Positions 9,861 through 19,019 of a stretch of DNA of 64,000 bases are shown in pieces. Under the pieces are notes generated by a model. That model was given only the letters and a program-made list of their open reading frames with translations. It made no database searches and was not told the DNA's origin. Position 1 is the stretch's first letter. Each line of letters begins with the position of its first letter. Origin of the DNA: Corythucha ciliata (Eukaryota; Arthropoda; Insecta; Hemiptera; Tingidae); assembly GCA_038030265.1 (NCBI GenBank), contig CM075943.1, forward strand, positions 6,200,001 to 6,264,000. Direction: 5' to 3'. A program made the position numbers and the translations under genes.

Positions 9861-10049
9861 ACCATGGCTGTATGGTTCAAAAATAAAGTTTATGGTCTAC
9901 AAGAAATAATTCAATTTCTTGAACTATCATTCAACCAAACAAACCTAAAACTTCACTTTTAATGTTTTTAACTACTTAAAACACCAGCTACAATAGAAGA
10001 CAGGACAGAAAAGTCTCCGTGTGTACACGGCTTAACGGAGTAAAGATGC

Positions 10050-11150
10050 AACATTTCTTTCGTCGTCTTTGATGCGACCAGCCGTCCGCAACAAAACTTT
10101 AATTTTGTTAGCAACGAATCATTTTTTCGTGCAGTTTTGATTTTTTGAATGTTGTCATCTGTTGTCTCAATGGACTCGATTATGCTACGAACGAATACGC
10201 TACGTCTTCATTTAAATCATAGTTTTCATTTTCTGGTAGAGGACTACGTCTTAATAGGCAATCAGCTGGAGCCATATGCTTGCCGGGGGTGTATGTCATT
10301 GTGTACGAGTATCGCATCATAACGTGTTCTCAGTCTCTGAAGGCGTAGTGTCTGGTCGTCGAGGTGTTTTGTTGTGAATATTTTCACGAGTGGCTTGTGC
10401 TCAGTCTCTACTTCGATACACTTTCCAATGCATGAACTCTTTTAACTTGTCACAACACCAGGCCACTCCAAGGCCTTCTCGTTCAATGTTCGAGTCATTT
10501 TGCTCTGTTTCAGTGAGTGTTCTGGAAATGAAAAAAACGGGTTTCCACTGACCGTCACTTTGTTTTTGCAGGAGTACGCCTCCAATTTCTTGTTTAGATG
10601 TGTCAGCAGACACGCGTGTGGGAAGTTTTACATTGTAGTGTAGCCAGATGAGGCGCACGGAGTAAAGCTTCTTTAATGTCTTCAATCAACTCCAGCTCTC
10701 GCCACAAGCTGTGCTTTTGGGGGCTGGAAAACTTACAAAATAAATAAATAAATGTGGTTGAATGCTTGTTGCTGTGCAGGGCCCCAGTCGAACTCGTTTT
10801 TCGAGCTTAAAGGGTCGTTTATAGGCCTCAGAATAGTACTACGCTGAGGAATGAATTTTCCAACAAAGTTGACCATATCAAGAAATCTTTGTATTCCCTT
10901 GGTATAGCTGTAGGTGGTGTCATTTCTTGAATTGCCTTGATTTTGTCGTAATCTGGTTGAAACCCTTCCGAGGACAAAATATTTCCAAGGAAGCAGATCT
11001 TCGTTTAATTGAACAGGCTCTTTTCGGAATTCAAAGTAACTCCTGCTCCTTCTAGTTTTGTGAGAACCTGGTCGACGGCTTCGTCATGTTCAGCTTGATT
11101 TCGTCCCCAAATTAGAATGTCATCAATATGCGATATTGCATTTTTCTGGC
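10050..11150 (-). pseudogene. Gypsy-like pol remnant: RT C-terminus, thumb and RNase H
   Basis: Minus-strand frames read, in order, a palm/thumb-like region (near 11130-10950, with LEGAGVTLN and CFLGNILSSEGFQPD as in gypsy RT/thumb), a damaged link with stops near 10750-10850, then a 94-codon open frame (10401-10685). That frame has VSADTSKQEIGGVLLQ (first RNase H Asp) and a motif like the WKPVFFISRTLTETEQNDS block that ends in the second RNase H acidic site. Downstream, frame-shifted sequence to ~10100 still matches the gypsy RNase H tail. Order and strand agree with the integrase pieces at 5165-5096 and 3137-2870, so these are parts of one dead element. Confidence 0.7.
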
Positions 11151-11449
11151 CTTGTAGAATCCTGTGCTGCGCCATGTTTTAATCGTATGAAATTTCTTCT
11201 TTAGTATTAGTTCAGAACCATCAAAACAATAGGGGTATTCATGAAAAATGTTAAACCGAACAGAGGGGTAAGGCCATAGAAACGAAGAAACTGAACACAA
11301 AAAATACGAAATAACAGGGTTTACGTCGATAACATATGTTAAACTTCAGAGCATGAATACCCCTAATGTTTTTTTTTTTACTATTTTTTGTTAAACAACT
11401 GACATGAATTGATTATGGGTAAACGGTTGGGGGGGGGGGGGTAAGCTTG

Positions 11450-11830
11450 CAACAGGAAGAGGGACAAGACGCGTCTTCTGGGGTTTAATATGGGTTTAAT
11501 TTTTCTTGTTATTTGTGAACAAAAGGTCCGTTCCATTGTTTTGCTAGTGCTACACTAGTGTAGAAAACCATGTGATTTCATTGACTTATTCTGAAAAATT
11601 GAATGAAACCAGATAATTTTCTTCAAAAGTGTAGCACTCGCGAAACAAAGGAACGGACCTAAAACATTTTAGAGTTTCCTCAAATACTTCAAAACTGCAC
11701 ATTGACGTCATTTTTCCCTCGCACCATCCATCCCCTCCTGAAGAACTTTGAAATTTATTTAAAAATCACCAGACGCACCAATCGGACTGCAACTACCGTT
11801 GATATCCTTGCCCGCATGTGCCAATTCACC
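11450..11830 (+). repeat. Dispersed repeat R, copy 2 (interrupted by a MITE)
   Basis: Matches 48060-48290 almost base for base from TCTGGGGTTTAAT to CCGCATGTG, apart from the 137-bp MITE at 11524-11660. The uninterrupted copy acts as an empty site. Confidence 0.7.
11524..11660. mobile_element. 137-bp MITE with AGGTCCGTTCC terminal inverted repeats
   Basis: Ends AGGTCCGTTCCATTGTTT and AAACAAAGGAACGGACCT are inverted copies with one mismatch or indel. The empty copy at ~48110 (aaacaaaacatttt) places the insertion in an A-run, giving a 3-4 bp A-only duplication. There is no coding potential. Confidence 0.8.
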
Positions 11831-11889
11831 GGTATACTTTTCCCCAAATCGGGCATTCATGCAACTTCCTCATTTACAGTTTTGAACTT

Positions 11890-12600
11890 CGAAACTGACA
11901 GTGTCTAGGACAAAATTGACAGTTTTGAGGACAAAATTGACAGTTTCTGGACGAAATTGACGGGTCCAAGGAAGGAATCGACAGTTTCAAGGATGAAATT
12001 GACAGTTTACAGGACAAAGGTGACGATTTCTCGGGGGTTGTAATAGAAAAGTGAGAAACACGAGAGGCGAGGTGAGAGTGAATTACACAACCAGAATACG
12101 TGAATGTTAGCTGTCATTGTCAATCTCATTTCGTCTCACTCCGTGTTTCACTTCTCTATTACAAACCCTCCAGAGGGGCCGTAGTTTAGCCGCTTTCACA
12201 TGCAAGCCGCTTTCACTCGGAGCGCTCTGATTGGTTGAAGCCCACAGCTTGTAAAGGCGTCTTTAGAGTTGTCAGGGGAAAACCCGCGTGAGGTGGTAGC
12301 TAGGGCGAAATAGCATTATTTCTGATCTAGCGTCCTTGGATGAGAGAGTCTAATTTACGAAATGAACAAAAGCTTACGAAACGGGCATAAAAACAAACCG
12401 CAGGGTCCCCAAAATGAACGTGAGGAATATTATAGTCCCTAGACTTATAGTTTCCTGAACGAAATTGACAGTTTTGAATGACAAAATTGGCAGTTTCGAA
12501 TGACGATATTGACATTTCTAGAATGAAATTAACAGTTTTTTAGGACGAAATTGGCAGTTTTAAACGACATTAATAGTTTCACCAAAGAAATTTACAGTTT
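11890..12600 (+). repeat. Type III ~25-30-bp repeat array (GACAGTTT/GACGAAATT), MITE-interrupted
   Basis: Units of the form GACGAAATTGACAGTTT with 8-12 variable bases run from 11890 to ~12030 and again from ~12460 to 12600. The same flavour recurs at 56640-57310. An inverted flavour (AAACTGACGATTTTACCCC) appears at 12930-13160 and 14390-14620. 12180-12450 between them is unassigned. Confidence 0.7.
12036..12175. mobile_element. Small MITE with GGTTGTAATAGAAAAGTGAG ends
   Basis: The left end GGTTGTAATAGAAAAGTGAG and the right end CACTTCTCTATTACAAACC are inverted repeats enclosing ~100 bp with no frame. It interrupts the type III array. Confidence 0.6.
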
Positions 12601-12605
12601 CAAGG

Positions 12606-14630
12606 CATGGGCGCAGCCAGCCCTTAATCCCCAGAGGTGGGCAGAAGATGTCGGATGTTCTAGAGACCCCCAGCAAAAGAATTGGTAGTTCAATAAATCA
12701 GAAATAGGAGCATTAATTCGCCAAACTCTTCCCCGGAAACTGAGTTTTTTTTTTTTTACAAAAGGGATCGTAATCCACCAAAACCAACATATCCGTTAGG
12801 AAACTATCGGTTTTAGCCTTCTATTCCTAATTTTCTGTCCAAAAACTGACAATGTTTTCCCCCTAAATCGATACTCGTAGGAAAGCTGACGTGCCCCCCC
12901 CCCCCACTGCAAAACTGGAGATTTCAGCCCGAAACTTTTCTGTTTCATTAAAAAAATGAATATTTTACACTAAAAACGACGATTTCCCCTGAAGTTGGAC
13001 ATTTTACTCCAAAACTTAACAATGTCATACTGTAAATTAAAGTTTTCCCCAAAACGAATGATTTTAGGCAAAAAAAAAGGACTACTCTTCCTTGAAAACC
13101 GGCGATTTCACCACAAAAACTGACGAATTCATACCAAATTTGACGATTTTACGACAACGCTGACTTTTTCTCAATTTTAGGTGCGAATGTGCGAATTAGC
13201 GCCTTTTTTCTATTATATCACCGACTCGCCCGGTGATAACACGCTAATTCGCGTTTTGTCAATTTTAACATCGAATGGACAGTTTTTCTCGATTTTTCCC
13301 GTGAATTTTTAGCTGCGGATAAGCGATTTTTTCAATTTTCACAGTAAAATAGAACTTTTTACCCATTTTAGATGCGAATTAGCGACAACGTGTTCAATTA
13401 TAGCGACGAATTAAAAGATTTTCTCAATTTCAGCCGTGAATCAGCGCACTTTCTTCATTTTAGCATCTATTTAGCGCTTTCTCCATTTTAGCATCTATTT
13501 AGCGCTTTTTTTCATTCACATATAGCGACGAATTAGCAATTTTTATCTAATTTTTAGCACATGTTCTTTATTTTAGCAGCGAATTAGCAATGACTTCCCA
13601 TTACTTAACCACGAATTAGCGCTTTGCAGTGCTTACGCAGTGCGAATTAGCGACATCTTCACATTTATATCCACAAGTTAGCGCATAATTTTTCTTAAGT
13701 TTACCAGCAAATTAGCGTCGCTTTCATATTTTAGCAATGATTCGGCGCTTTCACTCCGTTTTAGCAGCGAATTAGCGAGTTTTCTCCACCAACAGCGAAT
13801 TAGCACTAATTCACAATTTGAGCAGTGATGTATTAGCGATATATTCACATTTATCCGTGAATTAGCGTTTCCCTCTATTTTAGCAGCTAATCAGCGATTT
13901 TTCTGTATTTTAGCTGCGTATTAGCGATTTTTTTCCAGGTTAACAGTGAATTAGCACTTTTATTTATTTTAGGAGTGGATTAGTGAGGTATTCACATGTA
14001 GCCACGAATATAAATTTTTTCTTAATGTTAGCCTTAACTTAGAGCATTTTCTCTATTATAGCAGTGAATTAGTAATCTTTCATATTTAGCCACGAATTAG
14101 TGCTTTTTATCTATTTCCAAAGCGAATTAAGCGATTTTCTTAATTTAAGCCGCACTTTTTATACTTTTTAGAAAAGGATTTAGCGACGAATTAGCGCTTT
14201 TTCTCAATTTTAGCTGCGAATTAGCACTGTTTCTCCATTTTAGCAGCTAATTGACGATGTATTCACATATAGCAATGAGTTGGCGCTTTTATTCAATTTC
14301 GCGGTTTTCGCGCTTTCAAAAATGCAATTTCGTGGGATTGACTTCCTAAAAAGGCAATTTTGCGGGTTTTACTTTTTCAAAAATTCAATTTCAGAGAGTT
14401 CAAAAAAGCTGTTTCAAAACTGGCGATTTTACCCCAAACCCAAATTTTACGGTCTAACCTCAGAAATTAATATTTTACCCTAAAACTGACTGTTTTAATC
14501 CCAAAACTCACGATTTCATCCCAAAAACTTTCCTAAACTGACGATTTTACCCAAAAATTAGCGGATCCCCCCTAAAAAGATTATTTTACCTCAAAACTGG
14601 ATGTTTTACTTCCAAACTGAAAATAGGGAA
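12606..14630 (+). mobile_element. Probable hAT family C element, left end only recognised (C3)
   Basis: CATGGGCGCAGCCAGCC at 12606 matches the family C terminus of C1 and C2, followed by the same GGTGGGCAG motif. The interior has a mixed A/C-rich type III-like stretch, a C-run at 12895-12905 and then a long type I array (13150-14300). I could not find a matching right terminus or a duplicated target, so the right boundary is arbitrary. Confidence 0.4.
13150..14300 (+). repeat. 30-bp minisatellite array (type I)
   Basis: About 38 units in one orientation. Here many units read GCAGCGAATTAGCG with the T-run and CATTTTAGC, a local sub-variant. Two neighbouring units at 13465-13510 are nearly identical, showing local duplication. 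Confidence 0.85.
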
Positions 14631-14635
14631 TTATT

Positions 14636-14745
14636 GCATAGCCGTCTGACGCTTAACGTTCACGGTTATGTGACGTCATGATAAGCGTAAAATTCCAATT
14701 TCGAGTTTAAGCGTTAATCACAAACGTTTAAAGACCAGTATGAAG
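14636..14745. other. Unassigned AT-rich spacer
   Basis: Contains loosely inverted GACGCTTAACG and TAAGCGT motifs around GTGACGTCAT. No gene or known element end was recognised. Confidence 0.3.
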
Positions 14746-14749
14746 TGGA

Positions 14750-15370
14750 GTGAAAATGGCCAAACTGGCCCTTCGCACCCGGAAAATGGCTAAATTGGCG
14801 GTTTCGGTGACGGGGCGGTCTGAGTGGAGAAAACGCCAATTTAGCCATTTTCCGGGTGCGAAGGGCCAGTTTGGCCATTTTCAGGGCAGGAATCGTCTGT
14901 TTAGCTATTTGTAAGGCGCAAATTGTCAATTTTGTTTTTTTTTTTTTAGGGCACATAGAGATCCCGTCAACCCCCCCCCCCCAGACCATGGCTCTAGCAA
15001 GGCTAGAGTTTCGCCATTTATAGGGCCCAAACAGTGTACGTCAAGCCAAGAGGCGAGATGGTCTGTTTGCATTTTTTTTTTTTTTTTTTTTGGTTCAGGC
15101 ATTATCAGGGCTCAAATTATCATTTAATCAATTTTTAGGGCTCTTTAGGCCTGTTCGGACATTTTCAATCGTCAGTTTGGCTGTTTTTAGCGCACAAATA
15201 ATCAGTTTAGCTATTTTTTCAATGCGCGAATTGTCAGCCACTGCCATTTTTAGGGCGCAAACGGTCAGATTTGCCATTCTTGGTGCGCGAATATGGTCGA
15301 TTTTGCTGTCACGTGTTTATAGACTTTTCCGTGGGCGCGAATATAGTCAGTTTTAGCCGTCTTTAGGACG
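14750..15370 (+). repeat. Type II ~30-bp repeat array (GTCAGTTTAGCCATTTTTAGGGCGCAAA flavour)
   Basis: Units combine GTCAGTTT, GCCATTTTTAGG and GCGCAAA, ~30 bp each. Its orientation flips once: 14752-14800 is inverted relative to 14840-14890, forming an almost perfect 49-bp-arm palindrome. A poly-T run sits at 15071-15090 and C-runs at 14971-14980. Similar units occur at 49570-49700 and 63480-63680. Confidence 0.7.
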
Positions 15371-15399
15371 CAAATCGCCTGGAATGATCGCCGGGTTTG

Positions 15400-16911
15400 T
15401 GTTTTTTATGTCGGTCCCCGCACCTCACTGCGGCCATCACAGTTCTCATAATTCACCGCCTTCTATTCATTTATATCATGTTTCCCCAGCAATTAGCTTC
15501 CTCTTGAAAGAACGATAAGAGAGAGAGTGAGCCTGAGGGGGGGGGGGTGAATGTAGAATCGGTTAAGCCTTTCATCATCTTTGAATGCCCCTCGTCTAAT
15601 TAATTGGTAAATACACCCGGAGTCGAGGTCGATCGGACCTAGACAAATTCAATTAAAACCAAAGAGATACCCTCCCCTCCCCCCTCCCCATCGCTAAACC
15701 TATGAATAACTCAACAAATCTCAAACTCGTAATGGTGGTCTCTTCCCCCTCCCCTCCTTTCTTCCACGCCTAATAATTCGGAACAAAGGAAAACAACTTT
15801 ATTAAAACAAAGAAAAGCCTTTGAGAGAACGGGCTTGGTTTTTGAATTTAATCCGCCGTCGAATTAAAAATGTTGAAAAGCTCCGAACCGACGCCTTTGA
15901 AGGCGAAGGTTAAAATCTATTTATTGTTAATTATTATTGACAATTCATTTCAAACGCGAAATATTTAAACCTTCATTAATACAGTTCCTGCTTTTTCGTT
16001 TTTCCCCTGCAGGTGGAGATGGAACGACGAGCGTTTTAATTGAAAATTTGAGAAACACCGATTGCATTATTACGGTAAAAAAAACAAATTACATTTGTAT
16101 TCTGCTTCATTCAATTAGTTCGTGTTTTTTTTTCATTGATTTCTCGGTTGAATTTGTTTTCTTTCAGAAAAAATGGGCTTCAACATTTTCTATAAGTGTG
16201 TGCGAAATTTCTTATTTCGGCTTACTGTTTGAATTGTAATTTTAATACTCTTTAAACTTCTTAATGAATTTTTAACGATCGTAGTTCATTTTCCAGGGCT
16301 GTCCCCCGCTCCAACATATCGTCATAAAAAGTCCTTTTTTATTAATTGAATTCGAGAATACGACCATAGGCATCGGATAAAATGCAATAATCTAAGGAAA
16401 AACTGTGTACTTTCAACTAATTTTTAAAAATAATATTGTGAGTCTCGTAGGAACGAAAAATGTCGCAAAAAATTATTCAACTCAGAGCTTCATATAACGT
16501 GAGAGCTCCGTTTTCACCAATGAAGAGCAGCGTTGGTGAGGACGCCTACCGGGTGTAGTGAAGGGATGTTTTTCCCATATCGTATTTTTTATTAAAAAAT
16601 GTTCCCGCGGTACGTAGCTCCCTTTTTCACTTTTGTACCTCTATTCCTTTTTTTTATTATTTATTTATTTCTTCCTTATATGAAACGCTCTTTTCTTAGA
16701 CGACGAATTCAAGCGTGAGGAATAAAGTATATGGAGGGAGTGATCCAGCGTGAAACGAATAAAAGTTTCAGCGAAAATACCTGCTTTTGTTTCATGCTAC
16801 AGAACGACTAGTTTTATGAAGATTTTCAGGTGAGTTTTCCACTCAGTCTTATTTACAATGTTTATAAAGAAAGAAAGAAAGAAAGAAGAAAAAAAAAAAA
16901 AGATGGGGCGT
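15400..16911. other. Unique-looking non-coding sequence downstream of the Group 7 allergen-like gene
   Basis: Free of the 30-bp repeats, so probably ancestral host sequence. It includes CT-rich tracts at 15665-15760. A short candidate plus-strand exon at 16013-16070 is listed separately. 16850-16905 holds a GAAA/A-rich run just after the stop codon of the minus-strand gene. Confidence 0.45.
16013..16070 (+). CDS. Possible small exon, weak
   Basis: A polypyrimidine tract and CCCTGCAG end at 16012, and GTAAAA begins at 16073-16075. Between them one frame reads GDGTTSVLIENLRNTDC. Splice-like borders and an open frame are the only evidence. No homologue is recognised and the donor is poor, so it may be chance. 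Confidence 0.2.
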
Positions 16912-17241
16912 TCAAACTTTCAACGTCGGCCGTCGGAAAATAAATTTTCGTCGCTTCTTATCAGTCGGCGATTTGTAACGGCACAGAGACGTGTGACTGA
17001 GAACGTCGCGTAATTTGTCGCTCACGATCTGCTCGATGAGATCGGTGAATGACGTGCGGTAGGACGCGAGAACCCAGTCGGTGATTTGATCCGCTATGGG
17101 GTTTAGAATGCTTAGACCCGAGATGTCAGTTGAAATGTCGCTGAACTCGTTCAAATGAACTTGTGAAAGGCTAACAACGCAGTGCGGTTTTTTCAGCGAT
17201 GTTAGAACGTTGATTTCTAGGAACAGGGAATTTTTTCCTAC
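16912..17241 (-). CDS. Group 7 allergen-like secreted protein, last exon
   Basis: The acceptor (T-run then AG, minus strand, 17243-17242) opens exactly in phase 0 with the previous exon's AGG|GTAAGT donor. The exon encodes 109 residues and stops at 16912. The key stretch is ISGLSILNPIADQITDWVL, which matches the GLSILDPI motif near the C-terminus of the house-dust-mite Group 7 allergen Der p 7, followed by an amphipathic helix (DLIEQIVSDKLRDVL) as in that family. Der p 7 has a TULIP (BPI/JHBP-like) fold and binds lipid. A basic tail (KKRRK) ends the protein, an odd addition. Two cysteines lie in this exon, at about residues 20 and 86. Confidence 0.75.
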   Translation of the reverse strand, partial: VGKNSLFLEINVLTSLKKPHCVVSLSQVHLNEFSDISTDISGLSILNPIADQITDWVLASYRTSFTDLIEQIVSDKLRDVLSHTSLCRYKSPTDKKRRKFIFRRPTLKV

Positions 17242-17317
17242 CTAAAAAAAAAAGAAAAGTGAAGTTTAACGTAGGTAACTTTCTTATTTTCTTTAATTAT
17301 TTTTTTCCACAACTTAC

Positions 17318-17546
17318 CCTTACTCTTACGTCCCCCGACTCGACTATACCGATAATTGACGCCTCGTAGTGTTGAAAGGAAATTTCCATGAGTCCGAAGC
17401 CAACGGTCGTCGAAAGGGTCAAATTCATTAAACTGCCGTGAATTTCGCTCTCCCCTTGTCGTTCAATCGTGGCGGGGCTCCTGAACCAACCGCCCGAGGC
17501 TTTGAAATTTCCCTCGACAATAATGCCCAAGATGGACTGTTCGAAA
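17318..17546 (-). CDS. Group 7 allergen-like secreted protein, exon 3
   Basis: A CAG acceptor at 17549-17547 and a strong donor AGG|GTAAGT (exon end 17318) bound 229 nt, one base plus 76 codons. The encoded segment has alternating hydrophobic residues typical of the curved TULIP beta-sheet (for example ILGIIVEGNFKASGGWF and SLMNLTLSTTVGFGLMEISF) and aligns with the middle of Der p 7. It joins exon 4 in frame. Its start phase needs two bases from the preceding exon. Confidence 0.72.
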
Positions 17547-17621
17547 CTGAAAAAAATTCAGCGTGGTTTAGTCATGAATATAATGATTAAATTCGACTGA
17601 GGAAGAAAAGATGTGAGTCAT

Positions 17622-17775
17622 TCCCTTCCCCTCCAGCCATAAGTGTAAATCCGCGACATTGTAGTTTGAAAAAGACAAAATCACGGAATTTTGGTTATGA
17701 AAAATCGAATCCGTCGAGGCTATTCCTAGGACTTCCGGGCTGATGATAACGTTGTCGCCTACTACAGTAGAGAAC
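17622..17775 (-). CDS. Group 7 allergen-like secreted protein, exon 2 (3' end uncertain)
   Basis: The acceptor TTTAG (minus strand, exon start 17775) supplies the single base needed to complete the split Gly codon from exon 1. The frame then runs open as FSTVVGDNVIISPEVLGIAS and on to LHLWLEGKGM. No canonical GT donor of the phase required by exon 3 lies near the expected end (about 17620). The only GT in that phase cuts the domain early, so the donor is unresolved: a non-GT donor, an alternative acceptor in exon 3 or a base error are all possible. Confidence 0.6.
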
Positions 17776-17943
17776 CTAAATCAGACAGGTAAAATCACAG
17801 ACGCCATGTTCGTTCTTATCAATTATCAGCCTTGTTAAATGCACCTTTTATTGATGCTTTGTAGAGCTCTGATTAAACTGATAAGAGCGAACATGGCCGC
17901 GTATGCGTCTACTCGTCTTTGAAGGTTCCTTAACTACAGGAAC
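17776..17943. other. Short intronic host sequence before hAT-A2
   Basis: Non-repetitive sequence in the large intron of the minus-strand gene, with ATAAGAGCGAACATGG and a loosely inverted counterpart. It ends in ACAGGAAC, the presumed target copy of hAT-A2 (right copy ATAGGAAC). Confidence 0.4.
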
Positions 17944-17949
17944 CAGTGA

Positions 17950-18595
17950 GCGATGTTTCTTAATTATGCACGAGTTTTGGCGTTCTCCTCAATTTTAGCA
18001 GCACATTACCGATTTTTTATTTTTTTTACCAGAGGATTAGCACTTTTCTCAGTTTTAGCAAGAAATTAACGTTTTTCTTAAGTGTTTTCCTCAATATTAG
18101 CCGCAAAATAGGGGGACTTTTCACGAATTAGGATTTTTTTGGTTCACCATACGCAATGCATGAGCGATTTTTCTCAGTTTACTCGCGAATTAGGGGTTTC
18201 TTCACCTATTGCAATAAATTGGCGCTTTTTTTCAGTTTCAGCCTAAAAAGTTGCCTTCAGAGTCCGCAAATTGGCGTATATTCAGTTTTTGGCGCAAATT
18301 AGAATTTTTCTCAATTTCAACCGCGAATTAGCGCTTTTTTTAAATTGTAGCGGCGATGCGTTGTAGTGTTTCAAACCTGTGAATTAGCGAATTTTCTCAA
18401 TTTCAGTCACAAATTAGCGTTTGGCGCAACTTTAGCTGTTTGGCGATAATTTCCATTTTTAGCCGCGAATTAGCAATTTTCTCAATTTTTAGGGTTAAAA
18501 TTAACCTTTCTCTTAATTTTGACTAGGCTGACTTTGACTACCCGCAAATTAGAGGTTTTTCACATTTTACCACCGCATTAGCAATTGTATATAAG
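17950..18595 (+). repeat. 30-bp minisatellite array (type I), left part of hAT-A2
   Basis: About 20 units collinear with A1 3460-4110, including shared idiosyncratic units such as GGTTCACCATACGCAATGC. Shared order shows both copies descend from one element rather than from independent expansions. Confidence 0.85.
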
Positions 18596-18681
18596 GATTA
18601 GTAACATCGTTAATATACAAGGTAGATAAGTAGCCGTAGTTGCCTACGTTGTCACTCATACCTTGTTGAGGTGTGTCCAAG

Positions 18682-18714
18682 ACAGACCGGTTTCGCCTGT
18701 TCGGCATCTTCAGT
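18682..18714 (-). ncRNA. Hammerhead-like motif at the 3' end of the Penelope-like element
   Basis: On the minus strand CTGAAGA is followed by a GCC/GGC stem with loop GAACA, then GAAAC and CGGTC. CUGANGA, GAAA and a GUC triplet are the conserved hammerhead parts; position 7 is A rather than the usual U, which the consensus allows. A T beside stem II weakens the fold. The location agrees with hammerheads known in Penelope pseudo-LTRs. Confidence 0.45.
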
Positions 18715-19019
18715 GTTTGAACGTCTACTGAAAACTGAGTTATCGTCGTGTGTGTGTCATCTTATATACCCTTCCCCCCCCCCTGGGTTTTCCCTGTTCC
18801 CTTCACTTTGCAGGTGTTGTTTCGACAAAAAAGTCGGTTATTTTCTGTTTCTTGATTGGTGGCTGTGTTGAGTTTTGTGGTGATATCCTGTGTGTGGTTG
18901 CGTGTTATTTTTGTGTCTTTTTACTTCGGGTGAGATGATGGTATGTGCCTTTCTTTTTGTCGGGTATAAATCCTTTAGTGGTGTGAAGATAGTATCTGAA
19001 GTTGTGTTGAGTTGTTCGT

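Larger units (their letters stand above)
9190..9900. mobile_element. Long foldback (inverted pseudo-LTR-like) element with hammerhead-like cores
   Basis: Two arms of ~310 bp (9237-9547 and 9590-9900) are near-perfect inverted copies around a ~43-bp AT-rich centre, flanked by a 14-bp direct repeat. Each arm carries a hammerhead-like core, in opposite orientations. Variable-length target duplications and hammerhead cores are known from Penelope-like elements, which also insert as inverted partial copies. No reverse transcriptase is present, so that assignment is an inference. The near-identity of the arms, including matching C-run and G-run tracts, implies recent formation or gene conversion. 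Confidence 0.65.
5370..10034. mobile_element. TTAA-flanked terminal-inverted-repeat element, expanded by nested insertions
   Basis: Left terminus 5372-5407 reads AGCCCTGTACACACGGAGAC and continues ACTTTTCTGTCCTGTC. The inverted copy at 9999-10034 has one mismatch near the tip. TTAA abuts both ends, as expected for piggyBac-type insertion. No transposase remains. Inside lie hAT-B1 (6038-8237) and the hammerhead foldback (9190-9900), so the original element was ~1.75 kb or less. Outside both ends are minus-strand gypsy-like pol remnants, suggesting it landed in that element. Confidence 0.6.

Noticed and set aside
13150..14300. Telomere-like repeat because of TTAG words
   Set aside because: The word is TTAGCG within a 30-bp unit, not a TTAGG/TTAGGG hexamer array.
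12606..14630. Complete hAT-C3 element
   Set aside because: Only a left terminus was found; no right terminus or target copy could be read, so boundaries are marked as uncertain.
15937..16239. 100-codon plus-strand frame at 16 kb as a gene
   Set aside because: It spans an acceptor-like and a donor-like site and is mostly Phe/Ile-rich intron translation. Only the ~58-bp middle is kept as a weak exon candidate.
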